From assembly GCF_000308715.1 (NCBI RefSeq), contig NZ_BAGH01000101.1, positions 1-64,000 on the forward strand: DNA of 64,000 bases. The letters are read 5' to 3'. Position 1 is the first letter of the stretch. Each line of letters begins with the position of its first letter. The notes below the pieces were generated by a model. The model searched no databases, was not told where the DNA came from, and was given only the letters and a program-made list of their open reading frames with translations. A program made the position numbers and the translations under genes. Positions 53,535 to 62,208 of the stretch are shown here, one piece after another. This DNA comes from Nocardia tenerifensis NBRC 101015 (GTDB taxonomy: Bacteria > Actinomycetota > Actinomycetes > Mycobacteriales > Mycobacteriaceae).

Positions 53535-54545
53535 GTGGCAGTGAGAACACGGTTGAGAGCGTTGCATTGGGTAGTCGCCGGTGCGCTGGCCGCCGCCGGG
53601 CTGGCGGGGACGGCCGGGCCGGTGAACGCGGCGCCCGGCGTCGTGTCGGTGGACGAGGTGAACGATCGGCAGCAGACCGTGACGGTCTTCTCGCCCGCGA
53701 TGAACCGGCCCATCCCGGTACAGGTGATCCGCGCCGCGGACCGGGGTGCGGCGCGACCGACGCTCTACCTGCTCAACGGATCCGGGGGCGGCCCGAACGA
53801 GAGCGGGTGGGACGTACAGACCGATGCCGTGAATTTCCTGCGCGGCAAGGACATCAACGTGGTGACGCCGTTCGGCGGCGCCAACTCGTACTACACCGAC
53901 TGGCTGCGCGCGGACGCCGTGCTCGGCTACAACAAGTGGCAGACGTTCCTCAACGAGGAGCTGCCGCCGGTCATCGAGGAGTTCCTGGGGGCCAATAAAA
54001 CTCGCGCGCTGGCCGGTGTATCGATGAGCGGCACCTCGGTGTTGAACCTCGCCATCGCCGCGCCCGGTTTCTGGAACGGTGTGGCGTCCTACAGCGGTTG
54101 CGCGCAGACATCGGACCCGATCGGGCACGAGTTCGTCCGGATCACGGTGGAGAACTGGGGCGGTGGGCAAAGCGTCGAGAACATGTGGGGGCCGGCCGAC
54201 GGGCCGCTGTGGCGGGCCAATGATCCGCTCGTCAACGCGGAGCGGTTGCGCGGCACCGCCGTCTATTTGAGCGCGGGCAGCGGTCTTCCGGCCGCGCCGC
54301 ACGACACTCCGTTCGATCGGCGGGTGCAGGAGGGGCGGATTCCGCTGCCGGTCCAGATCGCCTTCGGCGGGCCCATCGAGGCGGCCATCCACTTCTGCAC
54401 GGTCAAGCTGACGAATCGGCGTCGCGCGCTGAGCATTCCGGTGACGTTCGATGATCGTCCGGTCGGCACGCATTCGTGGGGTTACTGGGAGGATGATCTT
54501 CGAACGTCGTGGCCGTTCCTGTCCCAATCGCTCCGCCTTGGGTGA
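53535..54545 (+). CDS. Antigen 85-like mycolyltransferase/esterase
   Basis: A 336-residue secreted protein. The signal peptide (RALHWVVAGALAAAGLAGTA, cleaved near PVNAAPG) is followed by an alpha/beta-hydrolase of the Ag85 type: RPTLYLLNGSGGGPNESGWD, QTFLNEELPPVIEEFLG, GVSMSGTSVLNLAIAAPGFW (nucleophile GVSMSG) and the His region GTHSWGYWEDDL. In Ag85, this enzyme transfers mycolate onto trehalose. Activity here is inferred. GTG 53535 is preceded by GAGAGGGG. A ribosome site is closer than for the longer frame. Confidence 0.85.
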   Translation: MAVRTRLRALHWVVAGALAAAGLAGTAGPVNAAPGVVSVDEVNDRQQTVTVFSPAMNRPIPVQVIRAADRGAARPTLYLLNGSGGGPNESGWDVQTDAVNFLRGKDINVVTPFGGANSYYTDWLRADAVLGYNKWQTFLNEELPPVIEEFLGANKTRALAGVSMSGTSVLNLAIAAPGFWNGVASYSGCAQTSDPIGHEFVRITVENWGGGQSVENMWGPADGPLWRANDPLVNAERLRGTAVYLSAGSGLPAAPHDTPFDRRVQEGRIPLPVQIAFGGPIEAAIHFCTVKLTNRRRALSIPVTFDDRPVGTHSWGYWEDDLRTSWPFLSQSLRLG

Positions 54546-54628
54546 AAGGTTTCGCTGCCGCGGGGGTTCGGCTCTGCGGCAGCGGAACTCGGCGACTTCT
54601 ACGGACTCGCCAGGGCTTGCTGCGCAGG

Positions 54629-55600
54629 TCAGGGAACTTGGATCGGTATGCGCCACAGTGCTGTTGACGCTCGGCCGTCGGCACTGGACTCGAAGGCGAT
54701 CCACTTGCCGTCGGGGGACCAGCTCGGGGCGCCGTCGTACTGGGTCGACGTGGTTACTCGCAGGGGCTGGCCGGTGCCGTCGGATCGGGTCGCGAAGACC
54801 TGTGCGTGCGCGGTGTGGGCGTGGTCGGAGGAGTAGACGACCCACTTGCCGTCCGGGGAGAAGCTCGGGTCGGTGTCCTCGTCCGGACCGGTGGTCAGCG
54901 ACTTGCGGGCGGTGGCGTCGGGGGCGATCGTGATGAGGTCCCAGTCGGTGGATGTTCCACTGCGCGACTGGAACACGATCCGGTCGCCGCTCGGTGACCA
55001 GTTCGGTTGGCGGTTATCGGTATTCGTGCCGGGCCCGTCGACCAGCTTGGTCAGCTCCGTGCCGTCGGTGCGCACCTTCCAGATGCTGCCCTGGGCGTTC
55101 GCCTCGGTCTGACTGTCGTTCTCCTGGAAGACGATCCAGTCGCCGTTCGGCGAGAAACTCGGCTCCGTGTAGCCGCGGGTGCCGGTATGCGAGGTCACCT
55201 GCCGCGGTTCGCTGCCCGGCGCGAGAGTCCAGATCTCGTCCCGATCGGTGATGTCGTACGAGAAGGTGATCAACCCCGTCCGCCCGTTCCAAGCCGAGCC
55301 CGGCAGATTCACCGCCGCCTGATCCCCCTCCCGCACCAACTCCTGCGGTGTCCCACCCCCAACCGGCATCCGATTCAAGCTCGCCCCACCCTTGTTGTAC
55401 CCGCCGAAAAAGTTCGTGAACAGCACCTGCGACCCATCCGGCGAGAACGCCGCATTCTGCGCACTCCCCGGCGCCGGCGCCCGATACAACAACTCGGCCC
55501 CGTCGCTCCTTGCCTCGGCCGGCGCGGCCCCCGCCTGCGCGGTAGCGGCGACCAGCACTCCCGACACGAAAAGCAGCGCGGCAGACGTCTTTTTGATCAC
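54629..55600 (-). CDS. TolB-like beta-propeller secreted protein
   Basis: A 323-residue protein starting GTG 55600 (VIKKTSAALLFVSGVLVAAT signal peptide, cleaved after AQAGA). Repeated PD40/WD-like motifs are seen: NAAFSPDGSQVLFTNFFGGY, TEPSFSPNGDWIVFQENDSQ, RQPNWSPSGDRIVFQSRSGT, TDPSFSPDGKWVVYSSDHAH and GAPSWSPDGKWIAFESSADG. This gives five or six blades. It is typical of TolB/DPP-like secreted propellers, with no enzyme domain. The partner is unknown. It converges with the Ag85-like gene. Confidence 0.82.
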   Translation of the reverse strand: MIKKTSAALLFVSGVLVAATAQAGAAPAEARSDGAELLYRAPAPGSAQNAAFSPDGSQVLFTNFFGGYNKGGASLNRMPVGGGTPQELVREGDQAAVNLPGSAWNGRTGLITFSYDITDRDEIWTLAPGSEPRQVTSHTGTRGYTEPSFSPNGDWIVFQENDSQTEANAQGSIWKVRTDGTELTKLVDGPGTNTDNRQPNWSPSGDRIVFQSRSGTSTDWDLITIAPDATARKSLTTGPDEDTDPSFSPDGKWVVYSSDHAHTAHAQVFATRSDGTGQPLRVTTSTQYDGAPSWSPDGKWIAFESSADGRASTALWRIPIQVP

Positions 55601-55790
55601 GAATTCACGGTAACCAGCATTCGCGCGCTCGTCCCGAAAGATTTCGCTCACCGGACCGCCCACCACCCGTCATTTCCAGCCACTCGCCGCCGAGCAGCCC
55701 CGTTTCACCACACAACGGCTCCATCAGTCGTGTCCCGCTGGGTCCGGCGAGGAGGCATCAGGCCTCGGGACCGCTGTCTAGCATCGGGGG

Positions 55791-56549
55791 ATGGCTCGTT
55801 CTTATGTGGTTACTGGTGGGGGGCGGGGGATTGGGCGGGGGATTGTGGAGAGGTTGGGGGGTGGGGAGGATTTTGTTATTGCGGTGGAGCGGGATTCGGG
55901 GGCGTTGGGGTGGGCGGAGGGGCGGGTGATTCCGGTGGTGGGGGATGCTTCGGCCGAGGAGGTGGCTGAGCGGGCGGCGGATCTGGCGCAAGAGGTGGGG
56001 ACGTTGGTGGGGTGGGTGAATAATGCGGCAGTGTTTCGTGATGCGTCGGTGCACGCGGACTCGGCGGGGCGGGTGGTCGAGTTGATCACGGCGAACTTGG
56101 CGCCGGCGGTGGTCGGATGTACGACGGCGGTGCGCCGGTTTCTGGATGCCGGGGTTCCCGGTGCGATCGTGAATGTCACTTCGCACCAGGCGCAGCGGGC
56201 TGTGCCGGGGGCGCTGCCGTACAGCACGGCGAAGGCGGCGATCGAGGGGCTGACACGTGCGCTGGCAGTGGAGTACGGCCCGAAGGGGATTCGGGTGAAC
56301 GCGGTCGCACCGGGGTCCGTCGCCACCGAGCGCTATGCCGAATTCCTTTCGGGCCTCGACCCTTCCGTGGCTGCGCGCGTGGAAGAGCAGATGGCGCAAC
56401 TGCATCCGCTCGGCCGGGTGGCGCGGACGGACGAGGTCGCCGCGGCGGTGGCCTATCTGCTCTCTCCGGACGCCGGTTTCGTCAATGGTGCGGTGTTGCC
56501 GGTGGACGGCGGGCGTTCGGCGCTGGCCCTCGACCCCGAGGCGCGCTGA
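55791..56549 (+). CDS. Short-chain dehydrogenase/reductase
   Basis: A 252-residue SDR. The cofactor loop is TGGGRGIGRGIVERLGGGED, NNAAVFRD the middle motif, S (NVTSHQAQ) and YxxxK (YSTAKAAIEGLTRALAVEYG) the catalytic residues, and MAQLHPLGRVARTDEVAAAV the C-terminal motif. The first 300 bases are unusually rich in GGG and TTG codons, unlike the rest and the neighbours. ATG 55791 follows GGGGG. Substrate unknown. It converges with a TetR gene four bases after its stop. Confidence 0.87.
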   Translation: MARSYVVTGGGRGIGRGIVERLGGGEDFVIAVERDSGALGWAEGRVIPVVGDASAEEVAERAADLAQEVGTLVGWVNNAAVFRDASVHADSAGRVVELITANLAPAVVGCTTAVRRFLDAGVPGAIVNVTSHQAQRAVPGALPYSTAKAAIEGLTRALAVEYGPKGIRVNAVAPGSVATERYAEFLSGLDPSVAARVEEQMAQLHPLGRVARTDEVAAAVAYLLSPDAGFVNGAVLPVDGGRSALALDPEAR

Positions 56550-56553
56550 CGGC

Positions 56554-57174
56554 TCAGCGCTGCTTGGGGGGCCACCAGGCGCCCATGCCGAGGGCGATCA
56601 GGCGCATTTGCTGGACCGTGCGGTTGATGATGCTGTCTTGTTCGCGGGGGAGGGCGGAGAGGTAGGCGACGATGCCGTCGGTGACGGTGGCGACCAGGAG
56701 GTCGGCGGCGATCTCGAGGTCGGCGGGGGACCAGGAGTCGAGGGCGGGGATGCGGGAGAGGTCGGCCACGAGCTCGCGGACGATCAGCTGCAGTTCCATC
56801 GCGATGGACTTGCGCAGGGCCGCGGAGCCACCGTGGCGCTCCCTGGTCAGGAAGCCGAACAGTTCGCGTTTCGGTTCGACCTGGGCGAACACGAATCGCA
56901 CGGTGTCGGACAGGCTCGCGTCGGGCTTGCGGCGCACCTCGCGCAGGGCGAGGCGCAGCGCGGTGATGCCGTCGTCGACGAGCGTCGCGCCGAGGTCTTC
57001 CAGCGAGGCGAAGTGCCGGTAGAAGGCGGTCGGCACGATGCCGGCGGAGCGGGCGATCTCACGCAGGCTCAGCGCGGCGAACCCTCGGTCGGCCGCCAGT
57101 GCCAGGGTGCCGTCCAGTAGGGCCTGTCGCGTGCGCTCCTTGCGCTCGCCTCGAGTTGCTGCCTGCTCGCTCAT
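56554..57174 (-). CDS. TetR-family regulator, probable controller of the desaturase operon
   Basis: A 206-residue TetR protein. The HTH is ALLDGTLALAADRGFAALSL, REIARSAGIVPTAFYRHFAS. The C-terminal ligand domain is helical (LVADLSRIPALDSWSPADLE, LLVATVTDGIVAYLSALPRE). Start MSEQAATRGE at 57174. It is divergent from the ferredoxin reductase/desaturase operon across 209 bp, so it probably senses a fatty acyl ligand and represses that operon. A similar TetR/desA3 arrangement occurs in mycobacteria, but the match is not certain. Confidence 0.85.
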   Translation of the reverse strand: MSEQAATRGERKERTRQALLDGTLALAADRGFAALSLREIARSAGIVPTAFYRHFASLEDLGATLVDDGITALRLALREVRRKPDASLSDTVRFVFAQVEPKRELFGFLTRERHGGSAALRKSIAMELQLIVRELVADLSRIPALDSWSPADLEIAADLLVATVTDGIVAYLSALPREQDSIINRTVQQMRLIALGMGAWWPPKQR

Positions 57175-57383
57175 CACGGTGAGCATACATCCGTTCACCA
57201 TTCCATTAATCCCAAGATGTAGTTCGTGTCACATGTTTTGCCGGTTGACACCGGACCCGGGTCATCGGTCACACTAGTTGAGTGTACAGACGTGCACTGA
57301 AATTAGAACACAGCGTCGCGGGACCTCATCCAGGTCGAACAGCCCCGGCCTGAGGCCGCGACACCCAGAGGCATGGAGAACGA

Positions 57384-58499
57384 ATGGTGGATCTCATCAA
57401 CCTGGTGCAGACCCTGACCTCGCCCCACCCGCTGGACCGCTACCTGGAGCTCGTGCGCCCCACGCTCACCGCGCGGGAGCTGCGCGCCGAGATCGTCCAC
57501 GTCGACCGCTCGGTCCCCGGCTCGGTGACGCTCACCCTGCGCCCGACCCGGCAATGGCGCGGCCACGTCGCCGGGCAGTACGTCCAGATCGGCGTGGTGA
57601 TCAACGGCGTGCGCCACACCCGCTGCTACTCCCCGATCGACCCGGCCGGCGCGCGGAGCAGGCACATCCAGCTCACCGTCAAGGCGCACCCGGAGGGCTT
57701 GGTCTCGCAGTATCTGGCGCGCAACGCCGCGCCGGGCATGGTGGTCGACCTCGAGCAGGCGGCGGGCGTCTTCCAGCTGCCCGACCCGCGTCCGGACCGA
57801 CTGCTGCTGATCAGCGGCGGCAGCGGCATCACGCCGGTGCTGTCGATGCTGCGCACCCTCGCCGCCGAGGACTACCCCGGTGAGGTCGTCTTCCTGCACT
57901 ACGCGAAGTCGCCCGAGGTGGTGCCGCACCGCGCCGAGCTCGACGCTATCGCCCAGCGGCACAAGAACTTCCGCATCGAGTTGCGTCATCCGTGGCGGCC
58001 GGACACCACCCGGGTCGACGCGACCGCGCCGTGGGTCGACGTGGCGCCCGCGCGCTCGAGCGGGTATTTCGACTACGACGAGCTGGAGCGGGTCGCCCCG
58101 TGGTTCGCCGACGCGCACGCCTACGTCTGCGGCCCCCCGTCGCTGATGGCCGCGGTGCGCAAGATCTACGAGGCCGAGCAGCTCGAAGATCGGCTGCACA
58201 GCGAGGAATTCACGCTCTCGCTCGCCCCCGTCGAGGCCGACGAGGCCTTCGGCACGGTCAGCTTCTCGGCCAGCGGCGTGACCGCGGACAACAGCGGCGC
58301 GACCCTGCTGGAGCAGGCCGAGTCGGCGGGCCTCACCCCGGAGTACGGCTGCCGGATGGGTATCTGCTTCTCCTGCACCGCGGTTCGCCGCACCGGCTGC
58401 ACCCGCAACCTGCGGACCGGCGAGACCGACAGCGACCCGGACCAGCCCATCCAGCTCTGCATCAACGCCCCCGTCGGGGACGTCGACATCGCCATCTGA
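57384..58499 (+). CDS. Ferredoxin reductase-type flavoprotein, desaturase electron donor
   Basis: A 371-residue protein with an N-terminal FAD domain (HVAGQYVQIGVVINGVRHTR: RxYS-like site RCYSPID), NADPH domain (LLLISGGSGITPVLSMLRTL) and a C-terminal 2Fe-2S plant-type ferredoxin (PEYGCRMGICFSCTAVRRTG, CTRN and LCINAP; Cys ligands). It matches Rv3230c, which feeds electrons from NADPH to the DesA3 desaturase. The desaturase gene follows 17 bp downstream, as in mycobacteria. The start is ATG 57384. Confidence 0.92.
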   Translation: MVDLINLVQTLTSPHPLDRYLELVRPTLTARELRAEIVHVDRSVPGSVTLTLRPTRQWRGHVAGQYVQIGVVINGVRHTRCYSPIDPAGARSRHIQLTVKAHPEGLVSQYLARNAAPGMVVDLEQAAGVFQLPDPRPDRLLLISGGSGITPVLSMLRTLAAEDYPGEVVFLHYAKSPEVVPHRAELDAIAQRHKNFRIELRHPWRPDTTRVDATAPWVDVAPARSSGYFDYDELERVAPWFADAHAYVCGPPSLMAAVRKIYEAEQLEDRLHSEEFTLSLAPVEADEAFGTVSFSASGVTADNSGATLLEQAESAGLTPEYGCRMGICFSCTAVRRTGCTRNLRTGETDSDPDQPIQLCINAPVGDVDIAI

Positions 58500-58516
58500 A
58501 GCAAAGGATTCTTCTC

Positions 58517-59665
58517 ATGACAATCCTGACCGAAACGAAAGACGGCCCCCTCGTTCTGAGCCCGGACCAGGTCGAAGAACTGGGTAAGGCGCTCGACGAG
58601 CTGCGCGCGAAGGTCGTCGCCGACCTCGGCGACCGCGACCGCGAGTACCTGTACTCGATCATCAAGGCGCAGCGCGGTTTCGAGATCGCCGGGCGCGGCC
58701 TGATGTACCTCGGCTTCCTCCCGCCGTTCTGGTTGGCCGCGGTCGCCGCGCTGAGCGTGTCGAAGATCCTGGACAACATGGAGATCGGCCACAACGTCAT
58801 GCACGGCCAGTACGACTGGATGCGTGAGCCCGGCCTGAATTCCCGTGTCTTCGAATGGGATACGGTCTGCCCGGCGGACCAGTGGAAGCACTCGCACAAC
58901 TACATCCACCACACCTACACCAACATCCACAATAAGGACCGCGACATCGGCTACTCCATCCTGCGGATGGACGAGGCCCAGTCGTGGAACGTGCTGCGCC
59001 TCGGCCAGCCGCTGTACGCCTTCGCGCTGATGATGCTGTTCGAGTGGGGCGTGATGGCCCACGACCTCGAGGTCGAGAACATCGTGCGCGGCAAGCGGAA
59101 GTGGTCCGACATCAAGCGGCTCGTGGCCGGCCAGTGGCGCAAGGCGGGCAAGCAGGCGCTCAAGGACTACGTCGTTTTCCCGGCGCTCACCGGCCCGCTG
59201 TTCTTCAGCACGCTCGCCGGCAACGTCGCGGCGAACCTGGTCCGCAATGTGTGGGCCTACTCGATCATCTTCTGCGGACACTTCCCGACGGGCGTACAGA
59301 CGTTCACCGAAGAGGAGACCGCCGACGAGACCCGCGGCGAGTGGTACATCCGGCAGATGCTCGGCTCGGCCAACATCACCGGAAACAAGTTGTTCCACAT
59401 CATGTCCGGCAATTTGTCGCACCAGATCGAGCACCACCTGTTCCCTGACATCCCGGCCGCGCGCTATCCGGAGATGGCCGCAGAGGTCCGCGCATTGTGT
59501 GAAAAGTACGGATTGCCGTACAACACGGGTCCGTTGAGCAAGCAGGTCGGCTCGGTGTGGCTGAAGATTTTCAAGCTCGCACTTCCGCCCGCCTTGGTCA
59601 AGAGCGAACCGTCTCCCGGTGTTATCGTGATGCGTCAGCGAAAGGCAAGCGAAGTGGGCGTCTGA
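58517..59665 (+). CDS. desA3: Stearoyl/acyl-CoA delta-9 desaturase (DesA3-like)
   Basis: A 382-residue integral membrane di-iron desaturase. Histidine boxes are HNVMH (residue 93), HSHNYIHH (about 128) and HQIEHHLFPD (about 304). Hydrophobic segments are LMYLGFLPPFWLAAVAALSV and PLYAFALMMLFEWGVMA. It introduces the cis-9 double bond in acyl-CoA, using electrons from the 57384 reductase. The match to Rv3229c is close. It is in one operon with the reductase and the small gene that follows. Confidence 0.92.
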   Translation: MTILTETKDGPLVLSPDQVEELGKALDELRAKVVADLGDRDREYLYSIIKAQRGFEIAGRGLMYLGFLPPFWLAAVAALSVSKILDNMEIGHNVMHGQYDWMREPGLNSRVFEWDTVCPADQWKHSHNYIHHTYTNIHNKDRDIGYSILRMDEAQSWNVLRLGQPLYAFALMMLFEWGVMAHDLEVENIVRGKRKWSDIKRLVAGQWRKAGKQALKDYVVFPALTGPLFFSTLAGNVAANLVRNVWAYSIIFCGHFPTGVQTFTEEETADETRGEWYIRQMLGSANITGNKLFHIMSGNLSHQIEHHLFPDIPAARYPEMAAEVRALCEKYGLPYNTGPLSKQVGSVWLKIFKLALPPALVKSEPSPGVIVMRQRKASEVGV

Positions 59666-59983
59666 ATGATCGGGAAATTCGAGAGCAACAAGGATCTCAT
59701 TCAAGAAATGACATCCTCGGGTGCGAAGCACGTCGGCAATATCGCGGGGATCATCGCGGGCACCGTCGCGGCGGTCACCAAGGAGATCGGTGACTGGATG
59801 ACCGACGCGATCGAGATGCGGGAGGCCGCCGCGGCCGCCCGGCGCGACGCCGAGGCCAAGCGGGAGGTCGATCTCGATCTCGATCGCGACCCCGAGCCGC
59901 CCGCGCCGCAGCCTGCGGCGGCCACCGAGGCGCCGTTCGTCGACGCCGAGGTGGTCGAGCCGGGGGTCGACGAGCCCCGCTGA
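59666..59983 (+). CDS. Small protein coupled to the desaturase gene
   Basis: A 105-residue protein starting at the base after the desaturase stop (TGAATG), so it is coupled. KDLIQEMTSSGAKHVGNIAG, IIAGTVAAVTKEIGDWMTDA and IEMREAAAAARRDAEAKREV suggest an amphipathic or weakly hydrophobic helix, then a Pro/acidic tail (DLDLDRDPEPPAPQPAA). No family is recognised. It may assist or localise the desaturase. Confidence 0.65.
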   Translation: MIGKFESNKDLIQEMTSSGAKHVGNIAGIIAGTVAAVTKEIGDWMTDAIEMREAAAAARRDAEAKREVDLDLDRDPEPPAPQPAAATEAPFVDAEVVEPGVDEPR

Positions 59984-60517
59984 TCACCACACCGGCAGCC
60001 TGCGCCGGTGTTCGATCACATCGGTGATCAGATCCCGATACCCGTCGGTCAACTCGGCGAGCCTGCACCACTGCAGGTGGGCTTCCCCGTCCACCTGCAC
60101 CGGGTAGGTCCGCCGCTGCGGCGATCTCCGCAGAGCCCGTTGTGCCGCAATCCATTTCGCCGCCAGCCGATCGATCACCGCGCCGAGCGTCTCGGTGTGC
60201 AGCGAGGCGCCGCCGCGGTGCTCGACATTGTCGGCGACCCACGCGTCGATGCGTCCGACCAGCTCGGCCCGATCCCCATCGATGTCCTCGACCAGCAGGC
60301 TGCACGCCGCGACCCGACCCTCCGGCGCGTCCGGCGCGTGCGCCGCATCGATGGCCTTGCTGCGCCGCTCGTGACACTCGACGAGTTGCCGGGCGGCGTT
60401 GAGCACGCTGTGCTGAAGCCGGCTCGGATCGTCGGACTCGCGGAAGGCGCGCAGTAGTTCGGCGGGCGGCGGTAACTCTGCGGTCCCGTTACGGACGCCT
60501 GCGTATTCGGTCGGCAT
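59984..60517 (-). CDS. DUF4254-family protein
   Basis: A 177-residue protein starting MPTEYAGVRNGTAELPPPAE. Helical core: SVLNAARQLVECHERRSKAI, LVEDIDGDRAELVGRIDAWV, HTETLGAVIDRLAAKWIAA and CRLAELTDGYRDLITDVIEH, ending RRRLPVW. The layout matches actinobacterial DUF4254 proteins and the frameshifted one at 6985-7541. Function unknown. It converges with the desaturase operon and overlaps it by no bases. Confidence 0.75.
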   Translation of the reverse strand: MPTEYAGVRNGTAELPPPAELLRAFRESDDPSRLQHSVLNAARQLVECHERRSKAIDAAHAPDAPEGRVAACSLLVEDIDGDRAELVGRIDAWVADNVEHRGGASLHTETLGAVIDRLAAKWIAAQRALRRSPQRRTYPVQVDGEAHLQWCRLAELTDGYRDLITDVIEHRRRLPVW

Positions 60518-60980
60518 GTGCGTACACCCCTGCGGTAACGATCCCATTCTGGATGCGCCAGGGCCGAGGGGGATTTCGGGGAGGGGCACCCCTCGGCCCC
60601 GGCGCAGCCCCGCGCTCGGACGTCCCCCCACAGTCCACCAGCACGGCAAAGTAACCGGGAAATCCGCGACGATGCGATGAGGAAGACGCCCCGAGAAATC
60701 GGGACTCTTTCAGGAAAGCGCGGTTGCCGAACCGGCGCAATAGTATGGTGTACGAAACCCGTGAGCCGCTGGTAAATCGTTATGCTCCGTTACGGCAAGG
60801 TCACGCGCGGACACCGTCGGCATTACCGACAAAAGCAAGCGGGCGGTCCGTACGTGTGCGACCACCGACGCGAACGCGGTGACGGGCGATCCCGACTATC
60901 GCGGGCCGGGGCCGTGAGCGCATGGGCAGCAACCGGTTCGGCGCGGCGGCTGCGCGGGCCCGGTGGATCGGCTAGCCTCG
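60518..60980. other. Intergenic region upstream of the 60981 gene
   Basis: No gene is recognised; the plus frame at 60782 is Arg-rich and overlaps the 60981 gene. It presumably carries both flanking promoters (TATGGT at about 60745). No palindrome is clear. Confidence 0.4.
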
Positions 60981-61310
60981 ATGTTCGTGCCCGCCTACGT
61001 GTCATCACCCGAGCTGACGTTCGGGTTCATGTTCGCGCTGGAAGACCCCGAGCGAATCGGAGAGGTCGTGCGCACGCTCATCGTTCGCAAGACCGTGTCG
61101 GTATTCCGGCTCGCTCGGCTTTCCGACGACGACGGACCACCCGAGCGATATGTGGTGAACTGGGCCGCGATACCGCAGATTTCGATCACCACCGAGGCTC
61201 CCGCCCGTGATGAACTCGAGTCCCAGCGCATCATGCTGGTCAGCGCCTTCCTCAGCGAGGACGGCGAAGTGAGCCTGTATTCGGCGCAGGGCAGCGGGCC
61301 GCCGGCCTAG
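60981..61310 (+). CDS. Hypothetical protein
   Basis: A 109-residue protein starting MFVPAYVSSPELTFGFMFAL, then VRTLIVRKTVSVFRLARLSD and DEIPQ-type segment RYVVNWAAIPQISITTEAPA, ending LSEDGEVSLYSAQGSGPPA. The alternating strand pattern suggests a small beta protein. No family is recognised. The start is the ATG at 60981; six codons upstream a further ATG at 60963 is possible. Confidence 0.55.
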   Translation: MFVPAYVSSPELTFGFMFALEDPERIGEVVRTLIVRKTVSVFRLARLSDDDGPPERYVVNWAAIPQISITTEAPARDELESQRIMLVSAFLSEDGEVSLYSAQGSGPPA

Positions 61311-61342
61311 GGTGCGCGCCGGATAGGACTTCGGCGCACGGG

Positions 61343-62005
61343 CTAGGCCGCCCACTCCGGAACGCCGAACAGCGCCAGCGTGATCTGGTACAGATGTGCA
61401 CCCAGACTCGGCAGTGCTTGCGCCCCAGGCCCTTCCAGGCAGTCGCGGATGCGGTCGTCGACGGCGCCGATGAGCGCGTCGAAGATGTCGGCGGGGATGT
61501 CCACCGGGATGTCGCCCTCGGCGCGGCCGATGCGGAACGCGGCGTGCATGCGGTGGGCGAGCAGGGTTTTCATCCGACGGCGCTGCTCGGCGACGATGGG
61601 CCCGGCGACCAGGCATTCGATGTGCAGCGCGCGGGCGTAGACGCCGTTGTCGGCCAGCACCTGGAGGTAGGTGTCCAAGGTTGTCCGGATGAGCGCCCGC
61701 CACTCGGCACGCGGCGTCGCCTGCACGCTGCGATCCAGTTCGCCGAGCACCAGTCCCACCGCGGCCTCGAAGGCCTCGGCGAAGCAGTCGTCGCGGCCGC
61801 GGAACAGCTCGTAGAACGTGCGCCGCGACACGTTCGCGCGGGCCACGATGTCGCCGACAGTCGTTGCCGCGTAACCACGTTCGGCCACCGCCTCCAGCAC
61901 GCCGAGGTAGGCGCGCATGCGTTGCGAGTGGGCGACCGCCTCCGGCGCCATGCCGTGGGTGCCCCGCGGTAGACGGCCACGGTCGACACCGGCTTCGAGT
62001 CCCAT
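61343..62005 (-). CDS. TetR-family transcriptional regulator
   Basis: A 220-residue TetR protein. HTH: LGVLEAVAERGYAATTVGDI, VARANVSRRTFYELFRGRDD. C-terminal ligand domain with several helices (IRTTLDTYLQVLADNGVYAR, IDDALIGAVDDRIRDCLEG-like). A TetR_C-type ligand site is expected. It is divergent from nothing recognised; the methyltransferase gene is 203 bp upstream on the same strand. Confidence 0.85.
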   Translation of the reverse strand: MGLEAGVDRGRLPRGTHGMAPEAVAHSQRMRAYLGVLEAVAERGYAATTVGDIVARANVSRRTFYELFRGRDDCFAEAFEAAVGLVLGELDRSVQATPRAEWRALIRTTLDTYLQVLADNGVYARALHIECLVAGPIVAEQRRRMKTLLAHRMHAAFRIGRAEGDIPVDIPADIFDALIGAVDDRIRDCLEGPGAQALPSLGAHLYQITLALFGVPEWAA

Positions 62006-62208
62006 GTTCTGAGGATAGACACCTGCTCCGTACAGAAATTCGCTTCGCAGCCGGCAGAAATCGCACTCGACGACCCGTCCGGTCCGAAGCGTTGATCCGG
62101 CTGGTCAACAGGTTCGACGCCGGCATCGCGGACCCGCTGGCGCCGCGACCCTCCTGCTCGGCCCGTCCGCGCCCGGCTTCGTGCACGCGCCGTTGAGCGG
62201 GCAGCTGG

